A DNA stretch of 64,000 nucleotides, from positions 2,224,001 to 2,288,000 of the forward strand of contig CAUJGJ010000332.1 of assembly GCA_963170055.1 (NCBI GenBank). The letters are read 5' to 3'. Numbering within the stretch: position 1 is the stretch's first letter; the number at the start of each line of letters is the position of its first letter. This document shows, piece by piece, positions 44,201-53,495 of this stretch. This stretch comes from Halisarca cf. caerulea (lineage: Eukaryota; Porifera; Demospongiae; Chondrillida; Halisarcidae). The notes below the pieces were generated by a model. It ran no database searches. It saw only the letters and a program-made list of their open reading frames with translations, and was not told where the DNA came from. The position numbers were made by a program, and so were the translations under genes.

Positions 44201-45430
44201 TGCCAAATTTAAATTTACCTTAAGAATAAAATTGCAAAGAAGGTAATATCTTTAAAAGTGAACTTAGTAATTTTTATTTTCCGCAAATTACACTTTTGGA
44301 AAGTGTTTAAAAGTCTTTTCAGAATGTTAACGTTGCCAAATTTAAATTTACCTTAAGAATAAAATTGCAAAGATGGTAATATCTTTAAAAGTGAACTTAG
44401 TAATTTTTATTTTCTGCAAATTACACTTTTGCAAAGTGTTTAAAAGTCTTTTCAGAATGTTAACGTTGCCAAATTTAAATTTACCTTAAGAATAAAATTG
44501 CAAAGATGGTAATATCTTTAAAAGTGAACTTAGTAATTTTTATTTTCCGCAAATTACACTTTTGCAAAGTGTTTAAAAGTCTTTTCAGAATGTTAACGTT
44601 GCCAAATTTAAATTTACCTTAAGAATAAAATTGCAAAGAAGGTAATATCTTTAAAAGTGAACTTAGTAATTTTTATTTTCCGCAAATTACACTTTTGCAA
44701 AGTGTTTAAAAGTCTTTTCAGAATGTTAACGTTGCCAAATTTAAATTTACCTTAAGAATAAAATTGCAAAGATGGTAATATCTTTAAAAGTGAACTTAGT
44801 AATTTTTATTTTCCGCAAATTACACTTTTGCAAAGTGTTTAAAAGTCTTTTCAGAATGTTAACGTTGCCAAATTTAAATTTACCTTCAGAATGAAATTGC
44901 AAAGACGGTAATATCTTTAAAAGTGAACTTAGTAATTTTTATTTTCCGCAAATTACACTTTTGCAAAGTGTTTAAAAGTCTTTTCAGAATGTTAACGTTG
45001 CCAAATTTAAATTTACCTTAAGAATAAAATTGCAAAGATGGTAATATCTTTAAAAGTGAACTTAGTAATTTTTATTTTCCGCAAATTACACTTTTGCAAA
45101 GTGTTTAAAAGTCTTTTCAGAATGTTAACGTTGCCAAATTTAAATTTACCTTCAGAATGAAATTGCAAAGACGGTAATATCTTTAAAAGTGAACTTAGTA
45201 ATTTTTATTTTCCGCAAATTACACTTTTGCAAAGTGTTTAAAAGTCTTTTCAGAATGTTAACGTTGCCAAATTTAAATTTACCTTCAGAATAAAATTGCA
45301 AAGATGGTAATATCTTTAAAAGTAAACTCAGTATTTTTTATTTTCTCCAAATTACACTTTTGCAAAGTGTTTAAAAGTCTTTTCAGAATGTTAACGTTGC
45401 CAAATTTAAATTTACCTTAAGAATAAAATT
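38260..45430. repeat. Tandem 3,584-bp higher-order repeat (27 monomers), two copies
   Basis: Five rare markers repeat at exactly 3,584 bp: GGTAATAACT at 38,271 and 41,855, GCAAAGTACAATTTGC at 38,711 and 42,295, GTAAACTCAGTATTTTT at 38,951 and 42,535, the same motif at 40,414 and 43,998, and a shortened unit lacking one AAATTT (CCTTAAG at 40,501 and 44,085). The GTAAACTCAG motif also repeats internally at 1,463 bp (11 monomers). Near the end of copy 2 the offset falls by about one monomer (variant AATGAAATTGCAAAGACGG near 41,705 and 45,155), so copy 2 has lost a unit. This block is dominated by the CCGC variant with the long loop. Confidence 0.88.
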
Positions 45431-46599
45431 GCAAAGAAGGTAATATCTTTAAAAGTGAACTTAGTAATTTTTATTTTCCGCAAATTAAACTTTTGCAAAG
45501 TGTTTAAAAATCTTTTCAGAATGTTAACGTTGCCAAATTTAAATTTACCTTAAGAATAAAATTGCAAAGATGGTAATATCTTTAAAAGTGAACTTAGTAA
45601 TTTTTATTTTCCGCAAATTACACTTTTTCAAAGTGTTTAAAAGTCTTTTCAGAATGTTAACGTTGCCAAATTTAAATTTACCTTAAGAATAAAATTGCAA
45701 AGAAGGTAATATCTTTAAACGTGAACTTAGTAATTTTTATTTTCCGCAAATTACACTTTTGCAAAGTGTTTAAAAGTCTTTTCAGAATGTTAACGTTGCC
45801 AAATTTAAATTTACCTTTAAAATAAAATTGCTAAGATGGTAATATCTTTAAAAGTGAACTTAGTAATTTTTATTTTCCGCAAATTACACTTTTGCAAAGT
45901 GTTTAAAAGTCTTTTCAGAATGTTAACGTTGCCAAATTTAAATTTACCTTAAGAATAAAATTGCAAAGAAGGTAATATCTTTAAAAGTGAGCTTAGTAAT
46001 TTTCATTTTCCGCAAATTACACTTTTGCAAAGTGTTTAAAAGTCTTTTCAGAATGTTAACGTTGCCAAATTTAAATTTACCTTAAGAATAAAATTGCAAA
46101 GATGGTAATATCTTTAAAAGTGAACTTAGTAATTTTTATTTTCCGCTAATTACACTTTTGCAAAGTGTTTAAAAGTCTTTTCAGAATGTTAACGTTGCCA
46201 AATTTAAATTTACCTTAAGAAGAAAATTGCAAAGATGGTAATATCTTTAAAAGTGAACTTAGTAATGTTTCTTTTCCGCTAATTACACTTTTGCAAAGTG
46301 TTTAAAAGTCTTTTCAGAATGTTAACGTTGCCAAATTTAAATTTACCTTAAGAATAAAATTGCAAAGATGGTAATATCTTTAAAAGTGAACTTAGTAATG
46401 TTTCTTTTCTGCAAATTACACTTTTGCAAAGTGTTTAAAAGTCTTTTCAGAATGTTAACGTTGCCAAATTTAAATTTACCTTAAGAATAAAATTGCAAAG
46501 ATGGTAATATCTTTAAAAGTGAACTTAGTAATTTTTATTTTCTTCAAATTACACTTTGCAAAGTGTTTAAAAGTCTTTTCAGAATGTTAACGTTGCCAA

Positions 46600-46780
46600 A
46601 TTTAAATTTACCTTCAGAATAAAGTTGCAAAGATGGTAATATCTTTAAAAGTGAACTTAGTAGTTTTATTTTGTGCAAAGAAATCATTTGCTAAGTATTC
46701 AAATGTCTTTTCAGAATGTTAACTTATTTAAATTTAAATTTATCTTAAGAATAATATTTCAAAAGTTGCAAATATCTTGA
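46600..46780. repeat. Degenerate right edge of the satellite array
   Basis: The last recognisable unit has many changes: TAGTTTTATTTTGTGC, AAATCATTTGCTAAGTATTC where the palindrome should be, and GTTAACTTATTTAAATTT in place of GTTAACGTTGCC. A further partial start (TTAAGAATAATATTTC) fades out by about 46,780. Such decay is expected at the edge of a homogenised array and argues that this is a real chromosomal boundary and not an assembly join. Confidence 0.85.
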
Positions 46781-47264
46781 TCCTTACAAACATGTCATAT
46801 TTTTTTCAAAAATTTAAAATGTCAATACTAACGTTATTTTTTCAGAAAGGATTATAAATGATTAATTTGAAACCTTACATACTTGTTCTTTGTAGAAAAT
46901 TAAAATTAATTTGCTTGTATTATAGGAAATTTTTAAGTTTTGCCATTTAAGTCTGTTCATAAAAGTAGAATAATGTTTTTGACTTTATTGTTGCAAAAAG
47001 AACAGCAGATATAATTTTTGGCAAAAATGCATCAGTGAGTTGTGGCGCAGGTATGTTATGGCACTTTTCGCCAAAAAACAAAATGGCTGCCGCTTTCGAA
47101 TGGCTAGTATAAAATGCCTTGTTTTCTCTTCCTGAGAGTGGAAAGACTGAAGAAAGCATCTAGATAGTATTTCGAATATTCCTATTTTGTGCATATGTAA
47201 TTTAAAGAAATAAAAACATATTGTACGTGCTGTACATGGTCGATTTTTAAACATACTAAGATAA
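46781..47264. other. Non-coding stretch between satellite and first fold-back element
   Basis: AT-rich single-copy-looking sequence follows the array edge. Short open frames on the minus strand overlap each other in different frames and show no recognisable domain. I see no RNA gene or clear transposon end here. Confidence 0.5.
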
Positions 47265-47565
47265 GCAAAAAACGCAAAAGGCGCGGGTCTAGACATCTGA
47301 ATTTAAACGCGCAAGTGAATTCAGAAGATAGAACATGTCCAAATCTTACTTTTCTGATTTGGGGAAAACGCTGCTCCATTCCACGGCTGTTATGTCCAGG
47401 GATTTCTGATCAGGAAGAACGGCTATAGCAACAAATGGCTGCGCATAAACTGAACCGATGGATCGACAATCTTCCCCAAATCAGAATTTTAAGTTCAGCC
47501 CTTCAGCGATAATCTGACAAGTTTTAAGTGTCTACGTAGAGATCTAGACCCGCGCCTTTTTCGCC
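47265..47565. mobile_element. Fold-back (MITE-like) element with nested inverted repeats
   Basis: The outer arms AAAGGCGCGGGTCTAGA (47,277-47,293) and TCTAGACCCGCGCCTTT (47,543-47,559) are exact reverse complements. An inner pair, TCTGATTTGGGGAA (47,353-47,366) and TTCCCCAAATCAGA (47,472-47,485), is also exact. Nested complementary arms with no coding capacity fit a non-autonomous fold-back element. No clear target-site duplication was seen. The family is unknown. Confidence 0.6.
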
Positions 47566-48550
47566 ATAAAATCCTTGTGGACTGGAGTGCTTCTTTAGGC
47601 ATTTGTCACATGATATCACATGTCCACGAAGGCAAACTCTTCAAATACTCGCGCGTATTAGCCTATAATGACGTATAATAGTCGTGTTTAAGCTGCGGTC
47701 ACATGGCCAAACCGTGATAAACTGTCTGAGGCGTAATAATCTAATCGCATAGCTTGTTAAACCACAAACGCCCCCTTTTAGCCTCAATTCTGCCATAACA
47801 TACCTGCGGGACCTTCTAACCATGCATGTTTTGCAATACATTGCATACATTACTATAAGCATATTGATACAAAGTAAGCTACATAGTGCTGCATATACGG
47901 TAGATAATTAGATGAACACTGCTTAAAGTACTTTAGAAACATTCATGAGCTAGGCAAGTGTATACATGTCTTACATGTGATATACTAAGAACATATCTTT
48001 TTTAAGTATTCATGTGGCCGAATTGAATATAGTTGTGACACAGGCTGCTCTGCTGTGAGTAAAATTGGTTTGAGTTGGTGCATGATTTACAATATATCAT
48101 CTTGATGTCCAGTTGTAGAAATTGTACTTGCGTGGGTCTCACAAGAGCTACTGGAACATAGGGTAGTGACTGTGAGTAATATGTGTGAATTGTCCAGTCA
48201 CTTAGTTGGGTTCTGAAAGAGTCTGCATGCATGTGGTTTGATTTTGGGTATATTTGTTTGATTACAATAAAATTACTGCTTTTTACAAATGAATATCTTC
48301 AGAAATAATACATTTAAACTGATGTACTGTAACATCACTAGTTCTGCCGAGTTTGTATGCTTGAAACAGTAGCAGCATGATCTGTACGTATTGTTCTATG
48401 TGATGACAGTGCTGGGAAAATACAGATCTAATGGTTTAGTCTGTTAATTCACAAAACGAAATTAGTTAATCAACTAAAAGTGCCCTTCTACAATACAGGT
48501 GCATGCATCGTAAGGGAGGCACTAACTCCCTTTAGCACAGCTTAGAAGCC
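47566..48550. other. Intergenic stretch, no gene recognised
   Basis: Open frames of 73-76 codons on the minus strand overlap this region but show no conserved motif or splice context. I see no RNA gene, and no repeat of note. Confidence 0.5.
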
Positions 48551-48645
48551 AGTTATAACCCGTCTCCTCGTTGTATGGAATTAATAGTCACTCTGTTATC
48601 GGGTGTCGTTATTAATGCCATACAACTTGGAGGCAGGTTATAACC
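48551..48645. mobile_element. Short hairpin element of about 95 bp (MITE-like)
   Basis: Imperfect arms of about 35 bp face each other. The left arm runs GTTATAACC, CGTCTCCTCG, TTGTATGGAATTAATA. The right arm reads, in reverse complement, GGTTATAACC, TGCCTCCAAG, TTGTATGGCATTAATA. The loop is about 20 bp. There is no coding content. Confidence 0.6.
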
Positions 48646-49379
48646 GATACATAATATATCAAACATTCAAGCTACTTATGTTTTAGACCTTGTAACATGA
48701 TGTATTGAGCTTCAGAAGGAGTTAACAATGAGACTGTCAAGTAAGCCAAGTTATGAAAATTTTTTGGTGTTTTACCTGAACTGTCTGTACTCTGATCAAA
48801 ATGATTTGAGACTTATCTTATAGTGCACACGTATCCAAGTTGCCGTTTGGTATGAATGTGTTCTTCGGTCTCGAAATGGAGCTCATAATTTGAGTTAAAA
48901 ACATCACTTCTGGGCCAAAAGGTGGGATTTTAATCTACAAAATGCATGGATGACCTTGATTGGACTCTCATTGACAACGGAAGCAATTAACCTCTCTCAA
49001 TCATTGAAAGTATACAAGGCTGAATTGTAAATTCAGAGCTTTAAAATTGCACCTGTAGAACTTTAAAATTTGTTGTGAATTTTTACACCTGAGAATGGAA
49101 CTTAGTTGGTAATTGTGCCTATAACAAATCTTTAAAGTGAAAGTCATTCAAGGTTATTAGTTTTAATCTTTGGTATTTCTAAAAGTATATATGACTATGG
49201 GTGATGCTTTTTAATGCATGCTTATATATGTTACAAATTGCGTGAATATTACAAGTAAATATATGTAACAAAGAAGTGCACAGGGTGTTTACAGGCCCAT
49301 AGGCAGAAATTTGTGAGGAGGGGGGGGGTCTTTTCCCTGATACATGTGGGCATACATACAAATCGTTTCAAACTGAAAA
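48646..49379. other. Intergenic stretch, no gene recognised
   Basis: No supported coding region or RNA gene. There is a G-run (GGGGGGGG) near 49,320. Overlapping minus-strand open frames here reach into the neighbouring inverted-repeat element and are unlikely to be real. Confidence 0.5.
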
Positions 49380-49877
49380 TATACCGTATACGCTCGGAAA
49401 CTTTCGCGGCTTTCGCGGTACTGTACGGCATCTGCGAAAATTAAATCCGCGAAAATCCTGTACAACCCTTCATGTTCAGCGCTATGCACAGGAGTCTTAG
49501 CAAAGAACAAAGAAGCAGGAGCTCGAGTGTCGAACGTTTCGTATATTTTACTGTTAGTATTCGTTGTCTCGTCTGTTATGTCGATCAAGTCATTCTTTAC
49601 CCCCATCAGACACTCCAAATCCGACTAAAATCTGGAAGGCAGCTGGAGAAGATCAACTGCAACAATTTGCACTTGTATTGATAACCGTTCCACGGACTAA
49701 CAGCCATGCTAACAAACAGAGCAGCCATTTTTCAGTGCATAATTTATATGGGATTACATATTGTTGAACTAATATAAAACCCAATGTAAGATCCGCAAAT
49801 AATTTAGTACCGCGAAAATCCTCAAGTGTCGTGTCCGCGAAAATTTAGTACCGCGAAAATTTCCGAGCACACGATAT
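49380..49877. mobile_element. Inverted-repeat element of about 498 bp with multiple CGCGAAA motifs
   Basis: The left end has CTCGGAAACTTTCGCGG and the right end CCGCGAAAATTTCCGAG, imperfect reverse complements with one mismatch in 17 positions. The flanks TATACCGTATACG and CACACGATAT extend the similarity. Six TTTCGCG/CGCGAAA motifs and one near match sit in the two terminal regions (about 49,402, 49,411, 49,433, 49,447, 49,811, 49,837 and 49,851). Open frames of 66-109 codons overlap the element but are in conflicting frames and contain no recognisable domain. It is probably a non-autonomous DNA transposon. The superfamily is not determined. Confidence 0.65.
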
Positions 49878-51030
49878 GCAACCATTGGCTTACTTATTGG
49901 TGTTTTTACATAGAGGATTGTGCTTATCAGGTAGGTTACAGACATAAAATAGAGGTACTTCTCTACCAAAATCTCTAAGTTTCCTAGGAATCCCCCGAAC
50001 CCCTCCTGCCTACGGGTCTGGTTTATAATCCCAGGAAGTTCAATAATTTAATTAACACAAAGTGACAATGAAAGTAATAATGAATATTTATATAATTAAT
50101 AATTGTCTGAACATGCAAATGTGAGTTTAGAAGTCAGGAACCTTGGCTTCAGAGGAAGCCAGGTGCATTTCATCACTGTAATGGTGACTACTCATAGGTC
50201 TGGTTTATAATCGTCTGTTGCTTGTTCCGATTGTGGGCGGTGCCTGTTTTCAACGTCATCAATTAGCGGCTATTTTTAATGCGTCATTCAGATGACGTAC
50301 GAAAGTTCACGTATCAACAGAATGGGGGAAGTGGGCGACTTTTGTGACGCTATGCTTACGTATCCGTGAAACGTCACGAAAATGGCACTTTTGTTGAAGG
50401 CGAAGATAAAGTCGCTTGGTTTGACCTCTAATGCCTTCAAATCTCACCAAATCCAACTTTGATGGAATCTTATGATGGTTCGGTTTGTGAAAATTGTTCC
50501 GGGCATAGTGCTACAATCAAGCACTTTCTCGCAATTGGACCATTTATGTTAACTTTTGGCCGTTTGAAGGGTGAAGAAACAGGTTTTTCGGTTATAACTT
50601 TCTTACGGAAGATTATAGCCCGGAACGATTTTCGGATAGCTCACCACTTGTTCTGTCTTTTCGTGTTGTTTCCTGTGAATTGAGAGGGATCTAAAGGTGC
50701 GACCGAGGCGAAGTTTGTCTGAAACTCCTATGTATTCCTAGCTCGCTATCTTCCGTCAGACCATAGAAACAATCGCTAGTTAAGTACCAACATGTGCGGA
50801 ATATATACAATTTTCTGGCGTCCAGTAAGAAGAACTGGGCGAAAATCTTGTCAACTAAGTAGAAACGATAGCACAGCTAACACAATGCAGTGGAATCTCA
50901 TGATGAATCCCATGGGCCACTGATTATTCATGATGTACATCAGAAATTCGCTATAACCAGCTGAACTCTCTTAGAACATTAATTTTTACAGGCTACATAC
51001 ATATTTCTATGCAGAAATTGACTATTAAAT
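49878..51030. other. Intergenic stretch downstream of the ELMO gene
   Basis: No supported gene. A 74-codon plus-strand open frame at 50,459-50,683 has no recognisable domain. The phrase TCTGGTTTATAATC occurs twice (about 50,018 and 50,196), suggesting old repeat remnants. CpG is relatively frequent around 50,220-50,400, with TGACGT-type words, but no regulatory role can be shown. Confidence 0.45.
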
Positions 51031-51034
51031 GTTC

Positions 51035-51040
51035 TTTATT
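51035..51040 (-). terminator. Candidate polyadenylation signal AATAAA for the ELMO gene
   Basis: TTTATT on the plus strand reads AATAAA on the minus strand, about 245 bp after the ELMO stop codon. Position and sequence fit a canonical animal poly(A) signal. There is no direct evidence of use. Confidence 0.5.
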
Positions 51041-51284
51041 GAGTTTCCAATGTATATAGCAACAGAGTATATCTAACATTCAATAGTGTCACCCAGCAGC
51101 AGTTCTCTGCAGCAATAAATTAAATCTTAAACATAAGCAATGATCAGCACAAACACAACTTTAACAACTCTCAAAACTAAGTATATCAGAGAAATCAAAA
51201 TTACACATGATCAAAAAAACCACTACCATGTTTCGAGTCACCTAAATTTTACACACCGTAGAAACTCAAAAGCAGGATTGGAAC

Positions 51285-53447
51285 TCAATCCAATTTGTAG
51301 AAAAAGTCATAATTTGGAGGATCTGGTGGTACAACTGGTGGTTCAGAAGGAATAGACACATTCTCAACATCGAGCAATCTAAGCTTCATCTCCATGACAA
51401 GCAGAGTGTTTAAATCATCTTCTGCCAACTTGCTGACCATTCTTTGACTACACAAAATGGACAAACCATCTACCCAAATACTAAATATAGTATCATTTGA
51501 GGGTGAAAAGTCAAGATGCTCATCATTTCCAAAAAAGATACTGAAAGCAAGATTAACTTCAGGTCTTCCTTTTGCTGATTTCACATGAGGGCAGTCTTTA
51601 CCAATGGTAAGGCTCATCTCCGATACAGGTATTTTGTTCTTTAGAGCATCCAGTGACGGCGGTGAAGCACCCTCTTCAGCATCACCATAATGAAGCACTT
51701 TCAAATTAGGAGACAAACGACAATAAAATGATCTCCCTCTCTTATGCCTACCCACTTTAGGGAAAAAGTCACCTTCCACTAGGTATCTCAATCGCTGTTG
51801 TCTAATCAGCTCTTGTATCTCAGGCATTATAGCTTCTCGTAATTCAATTACTGGTTTAGCCTTCAATATTGAGTCATCAACAAGCTGGCTTTTCTCTTCT
51901 GAAGCCGAAACTATCTTCCTGTAAGAGTACTCAAAAAAACGCTGCCTTAAATTTTCAAATGAATTGCTACTGTGCCCTTGCTGAATCACAGTAGTAATTT
52001 GCTTCTGGACAACATGCATAACCATTTCAAAATCCAGCTCTCCAGCACGCATTTCTCTCCAGGTTTTGTAGAGAAGCTGGATAGTGACACAAAATAGCTC
52101 TTCAAATGGACTATCACTTCCTACCAGTGGTGGTAGAAAGGACACTTCTATATCAGAGGGCGATTCACCAACTTTAAATATTTGGCAAAGCATCTTTGTT
52201 AGGCGAATGCTTGCTTGAGCGAAAGGACAAGGATTGTCCTTGGTTAACAGTAGTCGAACAAACGTATCACGCTTGTTACGTGCAAAGTACACCATAAATT
52301 CCAGTGCTAACACACCTGGGGGTACCTCAGCAAGGTCACTGAATGGATTTTGTCCTGTGAATCCGAGCTGCTTCCAAACTTGATCATTACTTGGATTCAA
52401 GGTACTGATCGGCCTTCCTGAAAATTCCTCTGGTATACTTTGCTGAAGAAACAGAAGTGCCTGCTCGTGACTTGATAAGCCTTTGGCAAAAGGTTCAGAC
52501 ATTTTCTTCTCATATTGATTCAGTAGCAATTGCTGATACACATACAGCTGATGACTCAATTCACGTGACTGTGAGGCGCTTTGAGGACGATCAATTATTT
52601 CTGATTGGATTGTCCTTCCATATTTCATTTCCTTCAGCTGCTGATAGACACTTTGGGGATTGCTGGATGATAACAACATTCCATTTATCAAGGCCAATGT
52701 TGTTTGCTGTACTGTTTCAGACTTACTTGAGAGGAAAGGCATAACTTGTTCCACTCGAATATTACGCAATATGAGTGAGGCATACTCAGAGTGATTAACC
52801 AGCACAGACTGCAAAATAGAGAAGCATCTGGCCAATACAGGAGCTCGAATAAGATCATGAGCACGAGTTTTCACTACAAGGCTGATTAGCTTAGAAATAA
52901 AGGGTTCTGTAACAGAGGTCCACTGAACTTGGCCATGCTCCATTAATTCTTCAAACGAAGCAAGCATATTTTTCAATAAAAGGATATCCATATCCGACTG
53001 AGAGTGAACTTTCTCGATTATCTGTATCAACAGAGGCATGCCACTCATTCGAATAAATTCACTGGCAAAAGTACCATCTCTGGCAAACGTAGGCAACTGG
53101 TCAAAACAAGATTTCTGTGTTTGAGCATTACCAGAAGATAGCATCTTGTAAAATTCTTCAGCTTGACTAACTGGAGCGAGTGCTACACGAAGTATGTCTC
53201 CATCTGCTAATTCTGATCGATTTTCTTCCGTAATATATCCAAATTTTCCCGATTGGCGGGAAGGAGGATCCGCGTACATAAAGGCGTATTTTTCGGAATC
53301 ATTTACTCCCCATCTGCCACAGACGTCCTTTATAATATCTTTCAAAGGAAGGTCTTGCTCGAAATCCAACAACAAAGGCTGTTTAGGAGCCAAAGTCGGT
53401 TGAGATTGAATGGCAAGCTTAATACGGTCACCTTTGGCCGTAGACAT
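51285..53447 (-). CDS. ELMO: ELMO (engulfment and cell motility) protein, full length, single coding exon
   Basis: The gene encodes 720 residues, ATG to TGA without interruption, close to the ~720-730 residues usual for animal ELMO proteins. ELMO proteins bind DOCK-family proteins in the cytoplasm and at the membrane. The complex is an exchange factor for Rac, driving actin rearrangement in engulfment of dying cells and in cell migration. In order there are a ubiquitin-like/Ras-binding-like N-terminus (about 5-92, with YITEENRSEL at 71-80), an armadillo-like helical region (about 95-290), the ELMO domain (about 300-485, with LGF at 361-363, PPGVLALEFMVYFA at 376-389, LTKMLCQIFKVGE at 416-428 and KTWREMRA at 461-468), a helical linker, a PH domain (about 550-670, with RSFYCRLSPNLKVLHYGD at 572-589 and IWVDGL at 657-662) and a proline-rich PxxP tail (703-711) that in the family binds the DOCK SH3 domain. 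It resembles ELMO1/2/3 as a group, so it is probably a pre-duplication ortholog. The absence of coding introns is notable. Identification is very secure. Confidence 0.96.
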   Translation of the reverse strand: MSTAKGDRIKLAIQSQPTLAPKQPLLLDFEQDLPLKDIIKDVCGRWGVNDSEKYAFMYADPPSRQSGKFGYITEENRSELADGDILRVALAPVSQAEEFYKMLSSGNAQTQKSCFDQLPTFARDGTFASEFIRMSGMPLLIQIIEKVHSQSDMDILLLKNMLASFEELMEHGQVQWTSVTEPFISKLISLVVKTRAHDLIRAPVLARCFSILQSVLVNHSEYASLILRNIRVEQVMPFLSSKSETVQQTTLALINGMLLSSSNPQSVYQQLKEMKYGRTIQSEIIDRPQSASQSRELSHQLYVYQQLLLNQYEKKMSEPFAKGLSSHEQALLFLQQSIPEEFSGRPISTLNPSNDQVWKQLGFTGQNPFSDLAEVPPGVLALEFMVYFARNKRDTFVRLLLTKDNPCPFAQASIRLTKMLCQIFKVGESPSDIEVSFLPPLVGSDSPFEELFCVTIQLLYKTWREMRAGELDFEMVMHVVQKQITTVIQQGHSSNSFENLRQRFFEYSYRKIVSASEEKSQLVDDSILKAKPVIELREAIMPEIQELIRQQRLRYLVEGDFFPKVGRHKRGRSFYCRLSPNLKVLHYGDAEEGASPPSLDALKNKIPVSEMSLTIGKDCPHVKSAKGRPEVNLAFSIFFGNDEHLDFSPSNDTIFSIWVDGLSILCSQRMVSKLAEDDLNTLLVMEMKLRLLDVENVSIPSEPPVVPPDPPNYDFFYKLD

Positions 53448-53460
53448 CTTGCTTGAGAGG

Positions 53461-53495
53461 CGTGTCCCGACGAATCCTGTAAAGAGTAAATAGCA
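53461..53495 (-). promoter_or_regulatory. Candidate 3' splice acceptor in the ELMO 5'UTR
   Basis: Read on the minus strand, a pyrimidine-rich run ending in TTTACTCTTTACAG (AG at 53,478-53,477) stands about 30 bases upstream of the ATG at 53,447. This is a good match to a 3' splice site. It suggests an upstream non-coding first exon, and hence a promoter further right, in the 53.5-54.5 kb region. This is an inference from motif and position only. Confidence 0.45.

Larger units (their letters stand above)
1..46770. repeat. Giant tandem satellite array, 132/133-bp monomer, about 350 copies
   Basis: The whole left part is a head-to-tail array. Unit starts at 1, 133, 265 and 398 give periods of 132, 132 and 133 bp. 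The two lengths come from one base in the middle of a palindrome (CACTTTTGCAAAGTG against CACTTTTCAAAGTG). A hand-counted 133-bp unit has 32 G+C (24%). Other landmarks in each unit are ATCTTTAAAAGTGAACTTAG, a variable triplet in TTTTC(TG/CG/GG)CAAAT, CTTTTCAGAATGTTAACG and AAATTTAAATTT. Two unit types differ at the junction: CCTTAAGAATAAAATTGCAAAG and a CCTTTAAAATAAAATTGC(T/A)AAG form. Copies are mostly identical apart from a few diagnostic substitutions. No insertion was seen. The array starts before base 1, so its full size is unknown. A centromeric or heterochromatic role is only inferred from size and AT content. Short open frames across neighbouring units are not genes. Confidence 0.99.

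Noticed and set aside
1..46770. CRISPR array
   Set aside because: Units are contiguous with no unique spacers and a 132/133-bp period. Animal context.
1..46770. Alpha-satellite-like CENP-B box
   Set aside because: No unit contains a sequence fitting the CENP-B box consensus. A centromeric role is not shown by motif.
49289..49618. 109-codon minus-strand frame and overlapping plus-strand frames
   Set aside because: They lie across the inverted-repeat element in conflicting frames and have no recognisable domain.
52457..52744. 95-codon plus-strand frame
   Set aside because: Antisense shadow of the ELMO coding region.
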